Assembly: GCA_947624875.1 (NCBI GenBank)
Contig: CANQMA010000019.1
Span: 1-32,073, forward strand
Length of the DNA: 32,073 bases
Direction: 5' to 3'
DNA from: an uncultured Lachnospiraceae bacterium
Lineage (GTDB): Bacteria; Bacillota; Clostridia; Lachnospirales; Lachnospiraceae
Notes under the pieces: generated by a model
What the model saw: the letters and a program-made list of their open reading frames with translations, nothing else
What the model was told of the DNA's origin: nothing
The model's database searches: none
Part shown: piece after piece, positions 8,274-16,538 of the stretch
How positions within the stretch are numbered: the first letter of the stretch is position 1
Layout: each line of letters begins with the position of its first letter
Made by a program: the position numbers and the translations under genes

Positions 8274-11200
8274 TTGGAACGAAAGAAATTTTATGATGTT
8301 TTTCCTACAATTAAATTATATGGAGATATTGCAGACCTCTTTGAAACCGTAGAGGTGACAAAGGTCGCCGTCAATGCAAAGCGAGACAAAATGCGTATCT
8401 ATATTGAAAGCAGCAGACTGATTGAAAAGTCTGCTATTTTCACTGTTAGGAACCAGATTGCGAGAACGCTCAAGACAGGAAAGCGTATCGGGATAGAACT
8501 GGTTGAGAAATATCATTTATCAGAGCAGTATTCACCGGAAAATCTGCTCGAACTTTATAAGGACAGCATTGTTTTGGAACTTGCTGAGAAAAGCCCGATT
8601 GTTTCCACGATGTTTAAAAAAGCGCCGCATCGTTTTGAAAATGGAAATCTGGTCATTGATCTGGAGACCAATATTATTTCGGACGCCCGCATGAAAATTT
8701 TGAAGGAAACGGTAGAAAATATTTTTCAGAACCGTTTTGAAATGCCCGTAAACGTGCAGATTATCAAACGCCGCACAATGGCAAACCGTTTTACGGAAAT
8801 CAATGCGAAGAAGTTACAGAACGAAGTCGACGTGCTGCTGAGTAAAAAACAGAATGAAGAAGCGCAGGAAACTTCGGAGAAAAAAACGGAAAGCAGAAAA
8901 AAAGCGCCGCAGTCAAAAGCGGGACGCTTGGAAAATTCGGATATTGTCTATGGAAAAGAGTTTAAATTTGAAAAGGAAGTAAAACTTTCCGATGTGTTTG
9001 AGGGTACGGGTGAATGTGTTGTCAAAGGGCAGGTTATGACAATAGACGAGCGCAAAACCAAAACGGATAAATACATTGTGTCTATGGATATTACGGATTT
9101 TACGGACAGTATTACTGTAAAAATATTTCTGTCGGATAAAGAGGCGCTCGATGCGTTTAAATCAAAAGTAAAAAAGGACTGCAGTGTCAGAATTAAGGGC
9201 GTTGCAATTTATGATACTTATGACAAGCAGGTAGAAATCAGTCATGTACAGGGAATGAAGCTGATTAAAGGATTTTCGGAGGAGAAGCGCGAGGATACGG
9301 CGGTAGAAAAGCGGATTGAGCTGCACTGCCATACAAAAATGAGCGATATGGACGGCGTCAGCGATTGTAAGAAAATCGTCAGACGCGCCTATGAATGGGG
9401 ACATAAAGCGATTGCCATTACGGATCATGGCGTTGTGCAGGCATTTCCAGACGCATGGCATGAATATTGCGACATCAAAAAGGAATGTAAAAAAGCAGGC
9501 AAAAAGATGGACTTTAAGGTCATTTACGGTGTCGAGGCATATCTTGTAGACGATTTAAAAGATATGATTACCAATCCGCAGGGGCAGAGCCTTTCGGATA
9601 CCTATGTGGTTTTTGATTTGGAGACGACGGGCTTCAGCGCAAAATCGGATAGAATTATTGAAATCGGCGCGGTGAAGGTGGTCAATGGAGAAATTACGGA
9701 ACGATTCAGCACCTTTGTAAATCCCGAAAGACCGATTCCGTTTAAAATTGAAAAACTGACCGGTATCAATGACGGTATGGTCATCAATGCGCCAAAAATA
9801 GAGGAAGTGCTGCCAAAATTTATGGAATTTTGTGCGGGCGCGGTGATGGTGGCGCACAATGCGGATTTTGATATGAGTTTTATTCGGGAAAACTGTCTGC
9901 GTCAGGATATTCCATGTGAATTTACGATTGTAGATACGGTGGCAATGGCGCGTTTTCTTGTGATCGGATTAAAAAATTACCGTCTGAATAACGTGGCGAA
10001 AGCCTTAAATGTCGTGTTGGAGCATCACCACCGCGCGGTTGACGACGCGGAGTGTACGGCGCTGATTTTTTTAAAACTCTGCAATATGCTCCACAAAAAA
10101 GGAATTACAAATCTTGACGACGCCAACAGGGAAGGAAAACAGTCCGGCAATCTGATTAGCAAGCTTCCGGCGCATCATGCGATTATCCTGTGTAAAAATC
10201 TGGTCGGCAGAGTCAATCTGTACCGCCTGATTTCGATTTCCCATACGGAGACTTTTGCAAATAAGCGGCCGAGAATTTTAAAAAGCGATTATTTAAAATA
10301 TAAAGAAGGTCTGATGATTGGAAGCGCCTGTGAAGCGGGCGAACTGTATCAGGCAATTCTCAGGGGACTGCCGGAGCAGGAGGTTGCGCGGCTGGCAGAA
10401 TTTTACGATTATTTTGAAGTGCAGCCGATTGGCAACAATGCCTTTATGCTGAAAACAGGAAATCCGGAGATTGATGAGCGCAAAAAATATCTGGTAGATT
10501 CTGTGGAAGAACTGCAGGAGGTCAACAAAAAAATCATCGCGCTTGGCCGGAAATTTCATAAAATGACGGTTGCGACCTGCGACGTACATTTTCTGGATCC
10601 GGAAGACGAAATCTACCGCAGGATTATTCAGTTCGGGCAGGGTTATAAAGACGCGGACGAGCAGGCGCCGCTGTATCTGCGCACGACTGATGAAATGTTA
10701 AAGGAATTTGACTATCTCGACAGCGATCTGGCAGAGGAGATTGTAATCAAAAATCCTGCAAAAATCAGTGAGATGATTGACGATATTTCACCAATCCACC
10801 CGGACAAGTGCCCACCGGTGCTGGATAATTCAGAAGAAGAACTCAGAAATATCTGCTTTAGAAAAGCGCACGATATGTACGGTGAAAAAATCCCGAAAAT
10901 TGTAACGGACAGGCTTGAGGTGGAACTGGATTCCATCATCGGCAACGGGTACGCCGTTATGTATATCATGGCGCAGCGGCTTGTATGGAAGTCCAACGAG
11001 GACGGGTATCTGGTAGGCTCCAGAGGCTCCGTAGGTTCTTCCTTTGCGGCGACGATGTCCGGTATTACGGAGTGTAATCCGCTGCAGCCGCATTATTATT
11101 GCGAGCATTGTAAAAGTTCTGTTTTTCAGGACGAATACTCTATGGCTGATGAGGGCGCTAATCTTGATGCAGTGAAAAAGTTACAGGAAGAAATTAAGCA

Positions 11201-12806
11201 GGTTCGGGAAGAATGCGGCGTGGGATTTGACCTGCCTGATGCGGTCTGTCCATGCTGCGGAGAAAAAATGAAAAAAGACGGGCTTGAAATTCCGTTTGAG
11301 ACGTTTCTCGGATTTGGCGGAACAAAAGAACCGGATATTGATTTGAACTTCTCCGGAGAATATCAGGCAAACGCCCATGCCTATACGGAAGTGATGTTCG
11401 GAAAGGGACATACGTTCCGCGCGGGAACCATTACCGGCGTGGCGGACAAAACAGCTTACGGATATGTAAAACGGTATTTTGAAGACCATAATATTACAAA
11501 GAGGACGGCAGAGATTGACAGAATTTCGCGCGGCTGTACCGGCATCAGGCGAAGCACCGGACAGCACCCGGGAGGCATTGTGATTGTCCCGAAGGACAAA
11601 GAAATTTATGATTTTACGCCAATCCAGAAACCGGCAAACGACATGAGCACCGACATTATTACAACGCATTTTGAATATCATGCCATTGACGCCAACCTGT
11701 TAAAGCTGGATATCTTGGGACATGATGATCCGACGATGATCAGGAGGCTTGAAAGTCTGACCGGCGTTCATGTGCAGGAGGAAGTTCCGTTTGATGATAA
11801 AAAAGTCATGTCGCTGTTTTTGAGCCCCGACGCATTGGGAATTACTTCCGAGGATATTGACGGGTGCCCGACAGGTTCGCTCGGTCTGCCGGAACTTGGG
11901 ACAGATTTTGTAATTCAGATGTTAGTGGATACGAAACCGACCAAATTTGCCGATCTGGTACGTCTTGCAGGCCTGTCGCATGGAACGGACGTCTGGCTTG
12001 GAAATGCGCAGAAACTGATTCAGGACGGACAATGTACCATTTCCTCCGCCATCTGTACGCGTGACGACATTATGGTGTATTTGATGGGAAAGGGAATTGA
12101 TCCGCAGATTAGTTTTCAGATTATGGAGCATGTACGAAAGGGAAAAGGACTGCAGGAGTATACGGACAAACAGGGCAACGACATCAATGAAGAACAGATT
12201 ATGATTGAGCATGGAGTTCCGGACTGGTATATCTGGTCCTGTAAGAAAATAAAATATATGTTTCCGAAAGCGCACGCGGCGGCCTATGTCATGATGGCGC
12301 TGCGCGTCGCCTGGTTTAAAGTGTACAAGCCGCTGGCGTATTATGCGGCATATTTTGGCATCAGGGCAAAAGCATTTAATTATGAAACGATGTGTCAGGG
12401 AAAAGAAAAGCTGGAATATTTTATATCAGAATTCAAGCGGAAAAAAGAAGAAAACACCGCTTCGCCAAAAGATGAAGCGGCGTTGGGAGATATGAAGGTC
12501 GTGCAGGAGATGTATGCCAGAGGATTTGAGTTTATTCCGATTGATATTTACAAAGCAAAGGCGCACGATTTTCAGATTATTGACGGGAAACTGATGCCGG
12601 CGCTCGATACCATTGAGGGACTCGGCGAAAAAGCGGCAGACGCTTTTGTAGAGGCAGTGGAAAAACAGAACGGCGAGCCGTTTGTTTCCAAAAACGAAAT
12701 GCGGGACAAAACCAAAGTGACCAAAACGGTTATCGAGGTGATGAGCGATTTACATCTGCTTGACGGGATGCCGGAGGACAGCCAGTTATCCATTTTTGAT
12801 TTCTAA
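8274..12806 (+). CDS. polC: DNA polymerase III alpha subunit, Gram-positive PolC type
   Basis: A 1510-residue replicative polymerase with its own proofreading exonuclease. Domains in order: N-terminal domain; OB fold at roughly 245-335; first part of the PHP domain (ELHCHTKMSDMDG, about 350); inserted DEDDh exonuclease with FDLETTGF (D448, E450), AHNADFD and HHRAVDDAE; rest of PHP; polymerase palm with PDIDLNFSGEYQANAH near 1020; zinc-binding pairs CEHC and CPCC at about 943-996; and the C-terminal fingers and OB region. The start is a TTG at 8274, one base after the ispG stop, with GGGGT upstream. No better start is available before conserved sequence. The gene closes the operon; length is slightly above the 1437 residues of B. 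subtilis PolC. Confidence 0.96.
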   Translation: MERKKFYDVFPTIKLYGDIADLFETVEVTKVAVNAKRDKMRIYIESSRLIEKSAIFTVRNQIARTLKTGKRIGIELVEKYHLSEQYSPENLLELYKDSIVLELAEKSPIVSTMFKKAPHRFENGNLVIDLETNIISDARMKILKETVENIFQNRFEMPVNVQIIKRRTMANRFTEINAKKLQNEVDVLLSKKQNEEAQETSEKKTESRKKAPQSKAGRLENSDIVYGKEFKFEKEVKLSDVFEGTGECVVKGQVMTIDERKTKTDKYIVSMDITDFTDSITVKIFLSDKEALDAFKSKVKKDCSVRIKGVAIYDTYDKQVEISHVQGMKLIKGFSEEKREDTAVEKRIELHCHTKMSDMDGVSDCKKIVRRAYEWGHKAIAITDHGVVQAFPDAWHEYCDIKKECKKAGKKMDFKVIYGVEAYLVDDLKDMITNPQGQSLSDTYVVFDLETTGFSAKSDRIIEIGAVKVVNGEITERFSTFVNPERPIPFKIEKLTGINDGMVINAPKIEEVLPKFMEFCAGAVMVAHNADFDMSFIRENCLRQDIPCEFTIVDTVAMARFLVIGLKNYRLNNVAKALNVVLEHHHRAVDDAECTALIFLKLCNMLHKKGITNLDDANREGKQSGNLISKLPAHHAIILCKNLVGRVNLYRLISISHTETFANKRPRILKSDYLKYKEGLMIGSACEAGELYQAILRGLPEQEVARLAEFYDYFEVQPIGNNAFMLKTGNPEIDERKKYLVDSVEELQEVNKKIIALGRKFHKMTVATCDVHFLDPEDEIYRRIIQFGQGYKDADEQAPLYLRTTDEMLKEFDYLDSDLAEEIVIKNPAKISEMIDDISPIHPDKCPPVLDNSEEELRNICFRKAHDMYGEKIPKIVTDRLEVELDSIIGNGYAVMYIMAQRLVWKSNEDGYLVGSRGSVGSSFAATMSGITECNPLQPHYYCEHCKSSVFQDEYSMADEGANLDAVKKLQEEIKQVREECGVGFDLPDAVCPCCGEKMKKDGLEIPFETFLGFGGTKEPDIDLNFSGEYQANAHAYTEVMFGKGHTFRAGTITGVADKTAYGYVKRYFEDHNITKRTAEIDRISRGCTGIRRSTGQHPGGIVIVPKDKEIYDFTPIQKPANDMSTDIITTHFEYHAIDANLLKLDILGHDDPTMIRRLESLTGVHVQEEVPFDDKKVMSLFLSPDALGITSEDIDGCPTGSLGLPELGTDFVIQMLVDTKPTKFADLVRLAGLSHGTDVWLGNAQKLIQDGQCTISSAICTRDDIMVYLMGKGIDPQISFQIMEHVRKGKGLQEYTDKQGNDINEEQIMIEHGVPDWYIWSCKKIKYMFPKAHAAAYVMMALRVAWFKVYKPLAYYAAYFGIRAKAFNYETMCQGKEKLEYFISEFKRKKEENTASPKDEAALGDMKVVQEMYARGFEFIPIDIYKAKAHDFQIIDGKLMPALDTIEGLGEKAADAFVEAVEKQNGEPFVSKNEMRDKTKVTKTVIEVMSDLHLLDGMPEDSQLSIFDF

Positions 12807-12818
12807 AGAGGTAATAAA

Positions 12819-13706
12819 ATGTCAAAAATCAGTGATTCTATCAGAAAAAGTTTTAAAGAAAATGACACCGTTCGGGATTCCGGTCTGGAAACGCCGGAAA
12901 CGATTATGCGTTTCGACGATATCGCTTATGGAAAAGACCGGCGTTTTCAGATGTTGGACATTTACCGACCGAAGGACAGAGAGGGAGAACCGCTTCCGGT
13001 CATTGTCAGTGTGCATGGCGGCGGCTGGATTTACGGCGACAAAGAAACGTATCAGTATTATTGCATGGATTTGGCGCAGCGCGGCTTTGCAGTCGTCAAT
13101 TTTTCTTATCGGCTTGCTCCGGAATATCAATTTCCGGCGGCTCTGGAGGATACGGCAGCAGTGTTTTGCTGGATTGAGAAAAACGCGGAGGCTTACGGAC
13201 TGGATACCGGTAACCTGTTTGCGGTAGGCGATTCTGCCGGCGCACATATTCTGGGACTGTTTACGGTGATGTGTACGAATCCGGAATATGCAGAAAATTA
13301 TTCTTTTGCGGTGCCAAAAAATATGCGGCTGAGCGCGATTGCCCTAAATTGCGGAGAATATGTGACGTCGACTGATGAAAAGGAAAACTATCTGATGAAA
13401 CTGTTTATCAAGGAAATGCTGCCGGAAAAAGGCTCTGAGCGCGAACTGAAACTGCTCAATGTACCGGAGCAGATTACGGAGGATTATGTACCTTGTTTTG
13501 TCATGACCTGCATTGACGACTTTCTGAAGGACAGTGCGCCTCTTGTCGTTCAAAAACTGACAGAGTGCGGAATCCCATTTGTATATCGCATGTATGGCGA
13601 CAAACAGAACCGGCTCACACATGTATTTCACTGTAATATCAGACTTCCGGAGGCGCGCAGATGCAATGACGAGGAATGTGCCTTTTTCAGAAGTTATATC
13701 AAATAA
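12819..13706 (+). CDS. Alpha/beta hydrolase, HSL/esterase family
   Basis: A 295-residue serine hydrolase of the hormone-sensitive-lipase group. The oxyanion-hole motif VHGGGWIYG is at 65-73 (H66), and YRLAPEYQFPAALED follows. The nucleophile elbow GDSAG places Ser at 139. An acidic residue in CIDDF (D233 or D234) and a histidine in THVFH (H268) complete the triad. There is no signal peptide, so it is cytosolic, acting on short acyl or aryl esters of unknown identity. An AAAGAGGT site precedes the ATG at 12819, only 12 bases after polC, so it may be a readthrough tail of that operon. Confidence 0.85.
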   Translation: MSKISDSIRKSFKENDTVRDSGLETPETIMRFDDIAYGKDRRFQMLDIYRPKDREGEPLPVIVSVHGGGWIYGDKETYQYYCMDLAQRGFAVVNFSYRLAPEYQFPAALEDTAAVFCWIEKNAEAYGLDTGNLFAVGDSAGAHILGLFTVMCTNPEYAENYSFAVPKNMRLSAIALNCGEYVTSTDEKENYLMKLFIKEMLPEKGSERELKLLNVPEQITEDYVPCFVMTCIDDFLKDSAPLVVQKLTECGIPFVYRMYGDKQNRLTHVFHCNIRLPEARRCNDEECAFFRSYIK

Positions 13707-13746
13707 CAATTTTCAAAAGTGATACCAGATAAGAAAATAGATTTTT

Positions 13747-13810
13747 GCGCAAAATACGGATTATGCCAAGTCAGGTAAGATTGTGCCAAGTCAGCAAAAT
13801 TCCGTAGCGC
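13747..13810. repeat. Paired 20-bp direct repeats inside an inverted repeat, upstream of the AlkD-like gene
   Basis: Two copies of TGCCAAGTCAG (13764-13774 and 13784-13794) lie exactly 20 bases apart, in two adjoining imperfect 20-mers at 13761-13780 and 13781-13800. They are enclosed by TACGGA (13755-13760) and its reverse complement TCCGTA (13801-13806), with GCGC outside on each side. The spacing of two helical turns fits a protein-binding site, and the enclosing arms could also make an RNA stem. The pattern is seen; the function is inferred. Confidence 0.4.
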
Positions 13811-13819
13811 GGAGGAAAT

Positions 13820-14506
13820 ATGAAGGAAATTACACAGCAGTTATTTACTCTGCAGGATTTACAATATCGGGACTTTCACGCCGGACTTATGCCGGATATC
13901 GATAAACAGAATATTATCGGCGTGCGAATGCCGGACATCAGAAAACTGGCAAAGCAGATTGCCGGAGAAGCGTATATAGATGATTTCCTGAGCGCACTGC
14001 CACATCGTTACTATGAGGAAAACAATCTGCACGCAGTATTACTCAGTTTAAAATATAAAGACATAGACGCTCTGCTCGGGCAAATTGAACTATTCCTGCC
14101 TTATGTCGATAACTGGGCGACCTGTGATATGATGTCGCCGAAAGGGTTCAAAAAGGACTTGGACAAGGTATATGGACATATCTGCCGGTGGCTTCAGTCC
14201 AATCAGACTTATACGGTGCGGTTTGCAATCGTGACACTGATGGGGTTTTATCTGAATGATGCGTTTTCGGAGGAAATGCCGCAAAAGGTGGCGTCGGTTT
14301 CCTCTGAAGAATATTATGTGAAAATGGCGGTCGCATGGTATTTCAGCACTGCGCTGGCAAAGCAGTATGACGCCGTTCTCCCTTATATAGAGCGTCAAAG
14401 GCTGGATACATGGACGCACAATAAAGCCATTCAAAAAGCAATCGAGAGCAGAAGAATTACTCCGGAAAGAAAAGAATATCTGAAAAGCCTGAAAGTAAAA
14501 TCTTGA
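13820..14506 (+). CDS. AlkD-like DNA alkylation repair protein (HEAT-like repeats)
   Basis: A 228-residue all-helical protein of the AlkC/AlkD DNA glycosylase superfamily, which excises N3- and N7-alkylpurines. Matching blocks are IIGVRMPDIRKLAKQI, then YYEENNLHAVLLSLKYKD and FLPYVDNWATCDMMSPK, whose Asp-Trp pair is characteristic. A later stretch, YVKMAVAWYFSTAL, precedes the C-terminal helix ESRRITPERKEYLKSLK. Length is normal for the family. A GCGGAGGAAAT site precedes the ATG at 13820. The gap from the upstream hydrolase (113 bases, with the repeat pair) suggests separate control. It ends at a strong bidirectional terminator. Confidence 0.85.
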   Translation: MKEITQQLFTLQDLQYRDFHAGLMPDIDKQNIIGVRMPDIRKLAKQIAGEAYIDDFLSALPHRYYEENNLHAVLLSLKYKDIDALLGQIELFLPYVDNWATCDMMSPKGFKKDLDKVYGHICRWLQSNQTYTVRFAIVTLMGFYLNDAFSEEMPQKVASVSSEEYYVKMAVAWYFSTALAKQYDAVLPYIERQRLDTWTHNKAIQKAIESRRITPERKEYLKSLKVKS

Positions 14507-14526
14507 GATTTTCATTGGGAAATTAT

Positions 14527-14583
14527 AAAAAAAAGAGGACGTTCTCAAAAGCCGTTAAACTTTTGGAGACGTCCTCTTTTTCT
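14527..14583. terminator. Bidirectional terminator between the AlkD-like gene and the symporter
   Basis: The arms AAAAAGAGGACGT (14530-14542) and ACGTCCTCTTTTT (14569-14581) pair perfectly, and the inner parts TCTCAAAAG and CTTTTGGAGA pair further. A-runs on one side and T-runs on the other allow termination of both convergent genes. Confidence 0.9.
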
Positions 14584-14600
14584 CATAAAATGAAATGCGG

Positions 14601-16019
14601 TTACTTTTCTAATTTCTTCCGCTGAAAATATTCTTTGGTTTCTTTCGCAATAATACCGCTTAGCGCAAACAGGGCGATAATATTTGGAATTGCCATCAGA
14701 CCGTTAAAGATGTCCGCAATCGTCCAGACAGCGGCAACAGTCATATAAGGGCCGATGAAGACCGCGAAAATGTAAAGCCACCGGTAAACGCTTACCGCCT
14801 TTTTGCTTCCGCCTGACAGATATTCCAGACAGCGCTCGCCGTAATAATCCCAGCCGAGAATGGTAGTAAAGGCAAAGAATACAAGGCACAGCATTAAGAT
14901 GACTGACGCTACGGAACTTGGAAGGAAATACAATCCCTTCTGGAATGCGTCCGTAGTCACCTGAACGCCCTCTAAGGCTTTATTCTGCCAACTGCCCATC
15001 ATCACGATGGAAAGTCCGGTCATGGTACAGATTACAATCGTGTCAATAAAAGTACCGGTCATAGTCACAAGACCCTGACGCACCGGCTCTTTTGTCTGTG
15101 CTGCCGCTGCTGCAATCGGAGCGGAACCAAGACCGGCTTCATTGGAAAAGATACCTCTGGCAACACCTTTTTGCATTGCAATCGCAATCGAAGCAAATGC
15201 GCCGCCGGCAATCGGACGAATACCAAACGCGCCCTCAAATATTTCAGCAAGGGCAGCCGGCAGTTTGTCCAGATTTGCAAAAATCAGTACCAGTACGGAT
15301 ACAATATATAATATTGCCATAAATGGAACAATGACCTGAGATACGCTTGCAATACGTTTAATGCCGCCGATGATTACCAGACCGACGCAGAGCGTCAGAA
15401 TAATAGCGGTAATCACGACAGAAATAGAATAGTCACTTCCGAAAAGTGAAACCGTATTTTCTTTGTTCGGATCAAAAAATCCCTGAACGGCGGAAGCAAT
15501 GCCGTTGACCTGCGTGATGGTTCCGATACCGAGCAGACCGACGCAGGCGCCGAAAAATGCAAAGATTTTTGCGAGCCACTTCCATTGGTGCCCCATACCG
15601 TTTTCTATGTAGTAAAACGGCCCGCCGAGCACATGTCCGTCTTTATCAATATGCCGGAACTTGATTGCAAGAAAGCCTTCCGCATATTTTGTCGCCATAC
15701 CGAAAAATGCGGCAACCCACATCCAAAAGAGTGCGCCCGGGCCTCCGGCAAGAATACCGATTGCGGTTGCAACCCCGACAATATTTCCGGTGCCGATTGT
15801 GGCGGAGAGCGCAGTACATAATGCGCCAAAACTGCTTACCTCGCCGGTTCCGTCCGTTTCATTCTGAAACATATATTTCAGCGCTTTCGGAAGGTGAAAT
15901 ACCTGCAGTAGTCTCAGACGGATTGTGAGCCAGATACCGGCTGCTAAAATCAGTACAATCAGCGGAATTCCCCAGACGAGGTCGTCAACCGACTGTAAAA
16001 AATTTGTGATTGTTTCCAT
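14601..16019 (-). CDS. Sodium:alanine/glycine symporter, AGCS family
   Basis: A 472-residue membrane transporter of the AGCS family that imports alanine or glycine with Na+ (or H+). It has about ten or eleven hydrophobic segments. Family blocks are SFGALCTALSATIGTGNIVG near the N-terminus, PGALFWMWVAAFFGMATKYAE, and FSNEAGLGSAPIAAAAAQTK. The ATG at 16019 is preceded on the minus strand by a perfect AGGAGG 5 bases away; an upstream in-frame ATG at 16034 lies across that site and is rejected. It is transcribed alone, convergent with the AlkD-like gene and divergent from fruK. Substrate choice between alanine, glycine and glutamine cannot be read from the sequence. Confidence 0.93.
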   Translation of the reverse strand: METITNFLQSVDDLVWGIPLIVLILAAGIWLTIRLRLLQVFHLPKALKYMFQNETDGTGEVSSFGALCTALSATIGTGNIVGVATAIGILAGGPGALFWMWVAAFFGMATKYAEGFLAIKFRHIDKDGHVLGGPFYYIENGMGHQWKWLAKIFAFFGACVGLLGIGTITQVNGIASAVQGFFDPNKENTVSLFGSDYSISVVITAIILTLCVGLVIIGGIKRIASVSQVIVPFMAILYIVSVLVLIFANLDKLPAALAEIFEGAFGIRPIAGGAFASIAIAMQKGVARGIFSNEAGLGSAPIAAAAAQTKEPVRQGLVTMTGTFIDTIVICTMTGLSIVMMGSWQNKALEGVQVTTDAFQKGLYFLPSSVASVILMLCLVFFAFTTILGWDYYGERCLEYLSGGSKKAVSVYRWLYIFAVFIGPYMTVAAVWTIADIFNGLMAIPNIIALFALSGIIAKETKEYFQRKKLEK

Positions 16020-16051
16020 AATACCTCCTAACATCTTTTTTTATTTCCCCG

Positions 16052-16102
16052 TAGGACATTTTGACCGAATACAAAAATCGGGAAAAATCGTGTTCAGTCC
16101 TA
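16052..16102 (-). promoter_or_regulatory. Possible structured leader of the symporter mRNA
   Basis: Inverted repeats TAGGAC (16052-16057) and GTCCTA (16097-16102) enclose a second pair CCGA (16065-16068) and TCGG (16078-16081) between the presumed promoter and the symporter ribosome site. No known riboswitch core is recognised, including that of the glycine riboswitch. Confidence 0.25.
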
Positions 16103-16108
16103 ATGCAT

Positions 16109-16137
16109 AATTTACCATAGAATGGAAACATGGGCAA
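16109..16137 (-). promoter_or_regulatory. Candidate sigma-A promoter of the symporter
   Basis: On the minus strand, TTGCCC (16137-16132) and TAAATT (16114-16109) are separated by 17 bases, with TGG just before the -10. Each hexamer matches consensus at four positions. It lies about 90 bases before the symporter start. Confidence 0.35.
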
Positions 16138-16151
16138 TAAAAAGTTGCATC

Positions 16152-16288
16152 AATTCAGCCATGCACATAAAAACGTCAAGCGCTGGAAAGACTGCTTGCA
16201 GGATTTCCACGATTGACGTTTTTATGTATTTGGGGAACCCAAATCAGCGAGAAGAAGCGAAGCGGATTCGAGCTGGCATGGCTGAATT
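16152..16288. other. Highly structured intergenic element, four-way-junction fold
   Basis: Four stems abut almost without spacers. P1 is 16152-16164 with 16276-16288, 13 bp perfect. P2 is 16165-16179 with 16213-16227, 15 bp perfect, continued inside by TGGAAA/TTTCCA and CTGC/GCAG. P3 is 16228-16234 with 16238-16244, 7 bp on a GAA loop. P4 is CGAA/TTCG at 16258-16270. It lies in the 519-base gap between the divergent symporter and fruK genes. It could be a non-coding RNA, a mRNA leader or a mobile palindromic element; the strand is undetermined. Its P4 and P1 3' arm are repeated downstream in the 67-bp array. Confidence 0.55.
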
Positions 16289-16431
16289 ATTTTGTGTAAA
16301 GAAGAACAAGTCAGCTTGAAGAAGCGAAGCGGATTCGAGCTGGTATGGCTGAATTATTTTGTGTAAAGAAGAACAAGTCAGCTTGAAGAAGCGAAGCGGA
16401 TTCGAGCTGGCATGGCTGAATTATTTTGTGT
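16251..16431. repeat. 67-bp tandem repeat, 2.7 copies
   Basis: Units are 16251-16317, 16318-16384 and a partial 16385-16431. Units one and two differ at one position seen (GGCATGG versus GGTATGG). Each contains the segment GAAGCGAAGCGGATTCGAGC and the P1 3' arm GCATGGCTGAATT of the adjacent structured element. No open frame of note crosses it and there are no unique spacers. Confidence 0.9.
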
Positions 16432-16464
16432 GGAGAAAATTGTCGCAAAAAATATTCAAACTTA

Positions 16465-16493
16465 TTGTAAATAGTGACAAAAAATGGTATTTT
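16465..16493 (+). promoter_or_regulatory. Weak candidate promoter of fruK-fruA
   Basis: TTGTAA and TATTTT are separated by 17 bases, about 50 bases before the fruK start. Imperfect arms TTGTCGC (from 16440) and GTGACAA (near 16474) flank it and might be an operator. Matches to consensus are modest. Confidence 0.25.
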
Positions 16494-16538
16494 TATAGTA
16501 ACAGATGTATAGATTGGAACGGAAGGAATTGAATAGTT

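Noticed and set aside
16020-16140. Glycine riboswitch before the alanine/glycine symporter
   Set aside because: The leader has small hairpins but none of the conserved glycine-aptamer bases.
16152-16288. Retron msr-msd or group II intron remnant
   Set aside because: No reverse transcriptase or intron domain is found anywhere nearby.
16251-16431. CRISPR array
   Set aside because: The repeats are directly adjacent 67-bp units without unique spacers, and no cas genes are near.
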